In this document: piece after piece, positions 59,870 through 64,000 of the stretch
How positions within the stretch are numbered: position 1 is the first letter of the stretch
Layout: each line of letters starts with the position of its first letter
Assembly (NCBI GenBank): GCA_049603835.1
Contig: JBMYSZ010000005.1
Coordinates: forward strand, 1-64,000
Direction of reading: 5' to 3'
Length of the DNA: 64,000 nucleotides
From: Mangrovicoccus sp049603835
Lineage (GTDB): Bacteria; Pseudomonadota; Alphaproteobacteria; Rhodobacterales; Rhodobacteraceae
Made by a program: the position numbers and the translations under genes
The notes under the pieces: model-generated
Told to the model about the DNA's origin: nothing
The model's input: the letters and a program-made list of their open reading frames with translations, nothing else
The model's database searches: none

Positions 59870-61587
59870 AGTGGATATTTGCGGCCGTCACTGCCGCGGC
59901 TCTAGGGACATCGGCGCTTGCAGAGATCCCGCCCTCTGTCGAGACGGCTCTTGAAAGCCAAGACTTTGCGCTAGCCGCTGACGCAGCTTTTGTCCTGGCC
60001 GAGGATGTGCAGGCGCTCAATGCTCTGCGCCTAGAGCTCAAAACCCAAGGCCGAGAGAAAGAGGCCGAAAAGCTCTTTAAGGCATTATTGGCCAAGAGTG
60101 ATACTGCGGCGGTGCGGTTTAATCTCTCTCTGGCCTATGTGGATCAGATGATTGGCAAATCGCTTTTACGGCAGGGGCAGCTTTCTTCCCGCTCGCAAGA
60201 TATGGTGAAGCCGCTTACAGAGCAGCCGGGCTATGCTTGGGATGCGGCCTATATTATCGGGCTCAATAATCTTTACTGGCCGGATTGGTTTGGCAAAGCC
60301 GAGCCCGCCCGCGAAGCATTGGAGCAGGCTCTTGCCCTCACCCCAGATGCGCTGAGCGTCGGGGATAAATACGCGCTTGGCTGGATTGCCTTGGGCGATG
60401 CATATGCGCTTTTGGATCGTAACGAAGACGCCCGCGCGACTTGGCAGGCCGGGGCTTTGCGCTATCCTTATCGGCCCGAATTTGCGGCGCGGCTGGCCTT
60501 GCCTGACGCAACGCTTCATGCGGATGTCCGTGCGATCCGCGATGCCAATAAGCCGGTGGATACGGATCTGGCCTTTCTTTGGCAGCGGGCAGTTTCGGAT
60601 TTTTCCCTCACCCTCACCGGCGGGCAGCTTTTCGGGCCAGGCCCTTTGCCCGATCAGCCGCTCAATCCCGGTGGGCTGCAACATCTGAAATTGGATCACC
60701 AGCTCACTGGCGAAATCAGCGCCTTTAATAATGGGGCTGATGAGCCAAACCTGCCCGGCGAGCTGAAGCAGGGCCTGACCATCGACGGCAAGCTCTCAAA
60801 TGGTACTGGCGCCCATGAGCATATCGATGTGGGCTATGTGGAGCTGATGAACGGAGCGTTTAAGCTCTTTCTAGCGGCCATTGTGGATGGGCCGCATGCG
60901 GGTCAGGTGAATTTCTTTCTCGATGATCAATATGCCTGGACGATTTATGACGATATCGGGATTGATCCTGGCTTTGCCGAAGGCGTGATCGAGCTGCATA
61001 ATTTCAGCTTCTCCGCCGCACCGCGTCTCTTGCCGATTTCCTGGCAGACCGAAAATAACGCACCTGGAGCCACGGATATCGCGGGAAGCTTGGCCAGCGG
61101 AGATGCTGTTCCCGCACGCCTGGGCGATAGCGATGGGGATGGCTATCTTGATGGCATATTCAATGCGATTGGGCGCTTTCCCCTGGGCTCGATCATGTTG
61201 CCCGGCGCGCCTTTCGCCCAAACCCGGATCTTTACCACTGATATTCCCGTATCAGCGGAGGCCGCCGCGTTGCTCACTTTGGCAAACCGGCGCTTGCATT
61301 TGATCCAAGCCCATCGCGCCCCGCAATCTGCGCCCGCGCTTACAGCAGCCGCAGATCTGCAAGCCAGCGAAATCGCTTTGCATCTTGAGCGCGCCGCGAA
61401 TTGGCAGGCCGGGCTTGCGCCTGCTCAGGCAGAGGCTTTGGCGCGTCTCACCTCGCTTTCGGCTGACATGCCCTTGGCTGAGCTTTGCGCCGCTCGCGGC
61501 GATCTTGATCTTTTGGGCCCTCTTGCGGGGCTCTTCCGTAGCAACACTAAAATGACCGGAGTCACCGACGCATGCGCCGCGCGCTAA
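59866..61587 (+). CDS. Exported TPR-like protein coupled to the polyketide synthase
   Basis: 573 residues with a signal peptide (MKWIFAAVTAAALGTSALA). Residues about 30-230 are helical TPR-like repeats (EKEAEKLFKALLAK, YALGWIALGDAYALLDRNEDARATWQAGALRYP). The C-terminal half is strand-rich with a calcium-type loop DSDGDGYLDGIF. The ATG overlaps the synthase stop as ATGA, and the next gene overlaps this one by 16 bases, so the three are one translational unit. Family not recognised as an enediyne gene. Confidence 0.75.
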   Translation: MKWIFAAVTAAALGTSALAEIPPSVETALESQDFALAADAAFVLAEDVQALNALRLELKTQGREKEAEKLFKALLAKSDTAAVRFNLSLAYVDQMIGKSLLRQGQLSSRSQDMVKPLTEQPGYAWDAAYIIGLNNLYWPDWFGKAEPAREALEQALALTPDALSVGDKYALGWIALGDAYALLDRNEDARATWQAGALRYPYRPEFAARLALPDATLHADVRAIRDANKPVDTDLAFLWQRAVSDFSLTLTGGQLFGPGPLPDQPLNPGGLQHLKLDHQLTGEISAFNNGADEPNLPGELKQGLTIDGKLSNGTGAHEHIDVGYVELMNGAFKLFLAAIVDGPHAGQVNFFLDDQYAWTIYDDIGIDPGFAEGVIELHNFSFSAAPRLLPISWQTENNAPGATDIAGSLASGDAVPARLGDSDGDGYLDGIFNAIGRFPLGSIMLPGAPFAQTRIFTTDIPVSAEAAALLTLANRRLHLIQAHRAPQSAPALTAAADLQASEIALHLERAANWQAGLAPAQAEALARLTSLSADMPLAELCAARGDLDLLGPLAGLFRSNTKMTGVTDACAAR

Positions 61588-64000
61588 GCTATTTACTTTG
61601 TGCTACCCTGGCCGTCCCAGCCTTTGCTGGGCCGCCCCGCTTCGAGGAAGTCGGAGCAGAGGCCGGTGTGGTTTATATGCATGAACGCGCCGAATTTGAC
61701 CCGGCCGCGCAAAAGATTATGCCCTGGCTGACCGCTGGCGGGGCTGGCGTGGCTGTGGGCGATTTCGATAAAGACGGGCTTGATGACATCTATGTTGTCA
61801 CCTCGTTAGATGACCGCCCCAACGCGCTTTACCGCAATCTTGGCGATTTCCGCTTTGAGAATGTGGCCGCAGAAATGGGCGTGGCGGATGTGAATACGCG
61901 CGAAACCGGCACTTCGGCCCATGCGATTTGGTTCGATTACAACGCCGATGGCTGGGAAGATTTGCTTTTGCTGCGCTTTGGCGAAGTGGCGCTCTTCCGC
62001 AATCTCGAAGGTCAGGGTTTTGAGGATGTGGCCGAAGAGGCAGGCATAAAGCGCTGGCTGAATGCCATGGCCGCGGCCGCCTTTGATTATGATCGCGATG
62101 GGGATCTCGATCTTTATATCGGTGGTTATTTCCCGGAAAAAGATTTCCATGATCTGCCCGATACCAAGGTGCTTTTCGATAGTTGGGAAACCTCGCGCAA
62201 TGCCGGACGCAATTATATGTTCCGCAATGAGGGCGATGGCACATTCACCGATGTCACCGATGAAACCGGCACGCATGACAATGGCTGGACCATGGCGATT
62301 GCCCATGGCGATGTAAATAATGACGGCTGGCAGGATCTTTACAACGCCAATGACTTTGGCGGCGACACCTTCTTTATCAATAATGGCGATGGCAGCTTTG
62401 ATAATCGCACCCTTGATCTGATCGGGGTTGATACCAAGAAGGGCATGAATGCCGAAGTTGGTGACTATAATAATGACGGCTGGCTCGACATCTATGTCAC
62501 CAATATGACCGAGCCCTATTTGCATGAATGCAATATGCTTTGGGAAAATACGTTCGGCGAAGGCTTCGTGGATGTCTCTACCGAAACCGGCAGTTGTGAT
62601 ACGGATTGGGGCTGGGGCGCGAAATTCTTTGACGCCGATAATGATACCCTGCTCGATATCTTCGTAGCCACGGGATTTATCTCGGACGGCGAAGAAGATT
62701 ACATGCACCAGCTTTTGGGCTTTATCTTCGAAGATGATATCGACATTCGCGACGCAACGGAATGGCCGGATATGGCGGGCTATTCCATGGCGGGCTATGA
62801 GCCGAATTATTTCCTGCATCAGCAATTTGGCATCTTCAATTCGATCGGCCCGGAAGCTGGGGTAGATGATACCGGCGATGCGCGCGGCGTTTCGATTGCC
62901 GATTTCGACCGCGATGGGCGCATGGATTTCGTTGTGACCAATGTGCAAGGCCCGCTTTTGGTCTATCGCAATGTCACCGAAGATGTGGGCAATTGGCTGG
63001 GGCTTCAGCTTTGGGATCCGACCTCTCAAAATCACAAAGCCTCCGGGGCTCGGGTTGAGCTGACCGCTGGTTTTGAAAATCTGTTGCGCGAAGTCACCAT
63101 CGGCACCGGTTTTAACTCGGCCTCGACATTGGATGTGCATTTCGGCTTGGGCGATGCGGAGATTGTGGAAAATCTTCGGGTGACCTGGCCTGATGGCACG
63201 GTTGAGATGATCGAAGCCCCAGAGCCGAATAAATGGTACACGGTGTATCGCGGCACCGGCAAAGCGGAGCTTTTGGAAACTGGCGCCCCGGCTGAGGACG
63301 AAGCGAAGGCCCCGGCCTTGCCGCCGGTTGAGCATGCTTTTGTGGATGTCACCCGCGCGGCTGGGATCGACAAGCCGCATTTGACCCCGGTCTTTGATGA
63401 TCGCCTCGACCATATCATGGATATGATTTCTGCCGGCGCGGCGGGCGCGGCTGTGGGGGATTATGATGGCGATGGAGATCTTGATATCTTCACCAATTCC
63501 GCACGTATCGACACGCCCAATCAGCTTTGGCGCAATAATGGCGATTTCACCTTCACCGATGTCGCCGCAGCGGCGGGTGTCGCGGATCTAAACGACGCTG
63601 ATAGCACATCTGCTGGCGGGATCTTCTTGGATTATGACGGGGACGCAGATCTTGATCTGCTTGTCATGCAAATGGGCCGGACCCGCATGATGCAAAACCA
63701 AGGCGATGGTACATTTGTGGATGTCACCATCGAGGCGGGGCTTGATACCCATTACCGCAATACGCTTTCGGCGGTGGCGTTTGATGCCGATGCCGATGGC
63801 GATCTCGACCTCTATTACGGTGTCTATTTCCGCGATCTGAACATGTTCGACATGGAGGTCGATCATGATCACGTGATGCATGACAGCTGGGAAACCTCGC
63901 GCAATGCCGGATCGAATATCTTCTGGCGCAATAATGGCGATGGCAGCTTTACCGAAGATACCACCGCCGCCGGGCTTCATGACACTGGTTGGACTATGGC
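61572..64000 (+). CDS. FG-GAP / ASPIC-UnbV repeat protein (runs off the window)
   Basis: The frame is open from ATG 61572 to the window end, over 809 codons. After a signal peptide (MRRALSYLLCATLAVPAFA) come many FG-GAP/VCBS repeats with calcium loops (DFDKDGLDDIYV, DYDRDGDLDLYIG, DYNNDGWLDIYV). An ASPIC/UnbV domain lies at about residues 472-563 (GARVELTAG, then VTWPDGTVEMIE). A second FG-GAP unit begins near residue 588 and repeats motifs of the first (DSWETSRNAG twice), so it is a tandem duplication. UnbV is a conserved gene of the enediyne cassette. The long antisense frames here are shadows of the GAT-rich repeats. Confidence 0.85.
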   Translation, partial: MRRALSYLLCATLAVPAFAGPPRFEEVGAEAGVVYMHERAEFDPAAQKIMPWLTAGGAGVAVGDFDKDGLDDIYVVTSLDDRPNALYRNLGDFRFENVAAEMGVADVNTRETGTSAHAIWFDYNADGWEDLLLLRFGEVALFRNLEGQGFEDVAEEAGIKRWLNAMAAAAFDYDRDGDLDLYIGGYFPEKDFHDLPDTKVLFDSWETSRNAGRNYMFRNEGDGTFTDVTDETGTHDNGWTMAIAHGDVNNDGWQDLYNANDFGGDTFFINNGDGSFDNRTLDLIGVDTKKGMNAEVGDYNNDGWLDIYVTNMTEPYLHECNMLWENTFGEGFVDVSTETGSCDTDWGWGAKFFDADNDTLLDIFVATGFISDGEEDYMHQLLGFIFEDDIDIRDATEWPDMAGYSMAGYEPNYFLHQQFGIFNSIGPEAGVDDTGDARGVSIADFDRDGRMDFVVTNVQGPLLVYRNVTEDVGNWLGLQLWDPTSQNHKASGARVELTAGFENLLREVTIGTGFNSASTLDVHFGLGDAEIVENLRVTWPDGTVEMIEAPEPNKWYTVYRGTGKAELLETGAPAEDEAKAPALPPVEHAFVDVTRAAGIDKPHLTPVFDDRLDHIMDMISAGAAGAAVGDYDGDGDLDIFTNSARIDTPNQLWRNNGDFTFTDVAAAAGVADLNDADSTSAGGIFLDYDGDADLDLLVMQMGRTRMMQNQGDGTFVDVTIEAGLDTHYRNTLSAVAFDADADGDLDLYYGVYFRDLNMFDMEVDHDHVMHDSWETSRNAGSNIFWRNNGDGSFTEDTTAAGLHDTGWTM

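Noticed and set aside
61806..63413. 535-codon minus-strand frame
   Set aside because: It is the shadow of FG-GAP repeats: the plus strand carries a continuous frame with signal peptide, calcium loops and a UnbV domain. The repeated GAT/GAC codons keep the reverse frame open.
1..64000. CRISPR arrays, tRNA or rRNA genes
   Set aside because: No regularly spaced repeat array, cloverleaf-type sequence or rRNA-like stretch was noticed by eye; a dedicated search was not possible.

Overview
The window looks like chromosomal DNA of a marine-type alphaproteobacterium of the Rhodobacteraceae (roseobacter) kind. The grounds are moderately high GC, the PhyR-NepR-EcfG general stress circuit with GGAAC-N16-CGTT promoters, an extra diverged rpoN (members of this family are known to carry several), and a VPLPA-CTERM surface protein. 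No rRNA, tRNA or CRISPR array was seen.

Layout. 1-1.5 kb: broken IS3-family elements and a gene cut by one of them. 2-12 kb: a general stress region with a Crp/Fnr regulator, phyR / nepR-ecfG-histidine kinase, and two divergent gene pairs (PRC-barrel/amidoligase and PRC-barrel-like/formate-nitrite-type transporter) whose intergenic gaps carry EcfG-type promoters on both strands. 11.7-13.8 kb: PobR-like regulator and pobA. 13.9-18.5 kb: a minus-strand trio of large membrane protein, lipoprotein and multidomain peptidoglycan hydrolase. 18.7-25.4 kb: a DUF2478-like protein, an activator-like regulator without the sigma-54 contact loop, a double acetyltransferase and several unrecognised genes including a WD40-like protein.

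25.4-44.1 kb: a gas/short-chain hydrocarbon or ketone oxidation island built around a group 5-type soluble di-iron monooxygenase (mimABCD/prmABCD type). It carries its own sigma-54, a -24/-12 promoter with an upstream palindrome, an amidohydrolase, an Fe-S/MIP18-like protein, a dedicated GroEL paralogue, a zinc alcohol dehydrogenase, a glyoxalase-fold protein, a Tat-type small subunit with a GMC dehydrogenase, KatG, and a GAF-AAA-Fis activator. Intercistronic hairpins punctuate the operon and a strong terminator follows the alcohol dehydrogenase.

44.2-50.6 kb: a membrane-anchored winged-helix regulator followed by three 11-bp direct repeats and two Sel1-like genes, a cupin, and two regulator/enzyme divergent pairs (TetR/NmrA, LysR/azoreductase). 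50.6-52.2 kb: an IS5-type remnant and over 1 kb of AT-rich DNA without genes.

52.2-64 kb, the most striking part: a VPLPA-CTERM protein, then a 2276-residue iterative type I polyketide synthase in enediyne-PKS order (KS-AT-ACP-KR-DH-PPTase) with what look like two hotdog thioesterase domains fused at its end. It overlaps a secreted TPR protein and then a very large FG-GAP / ASPIC-UnbV protein that leaves the window. PKSE, TEBC and UnbV are hallmarks of the enediyne warhead cassette, so this is a candidate enediyne-like or polyene pathway in an unexpected host with unusual fusions. No product can be inferred from the window alone.
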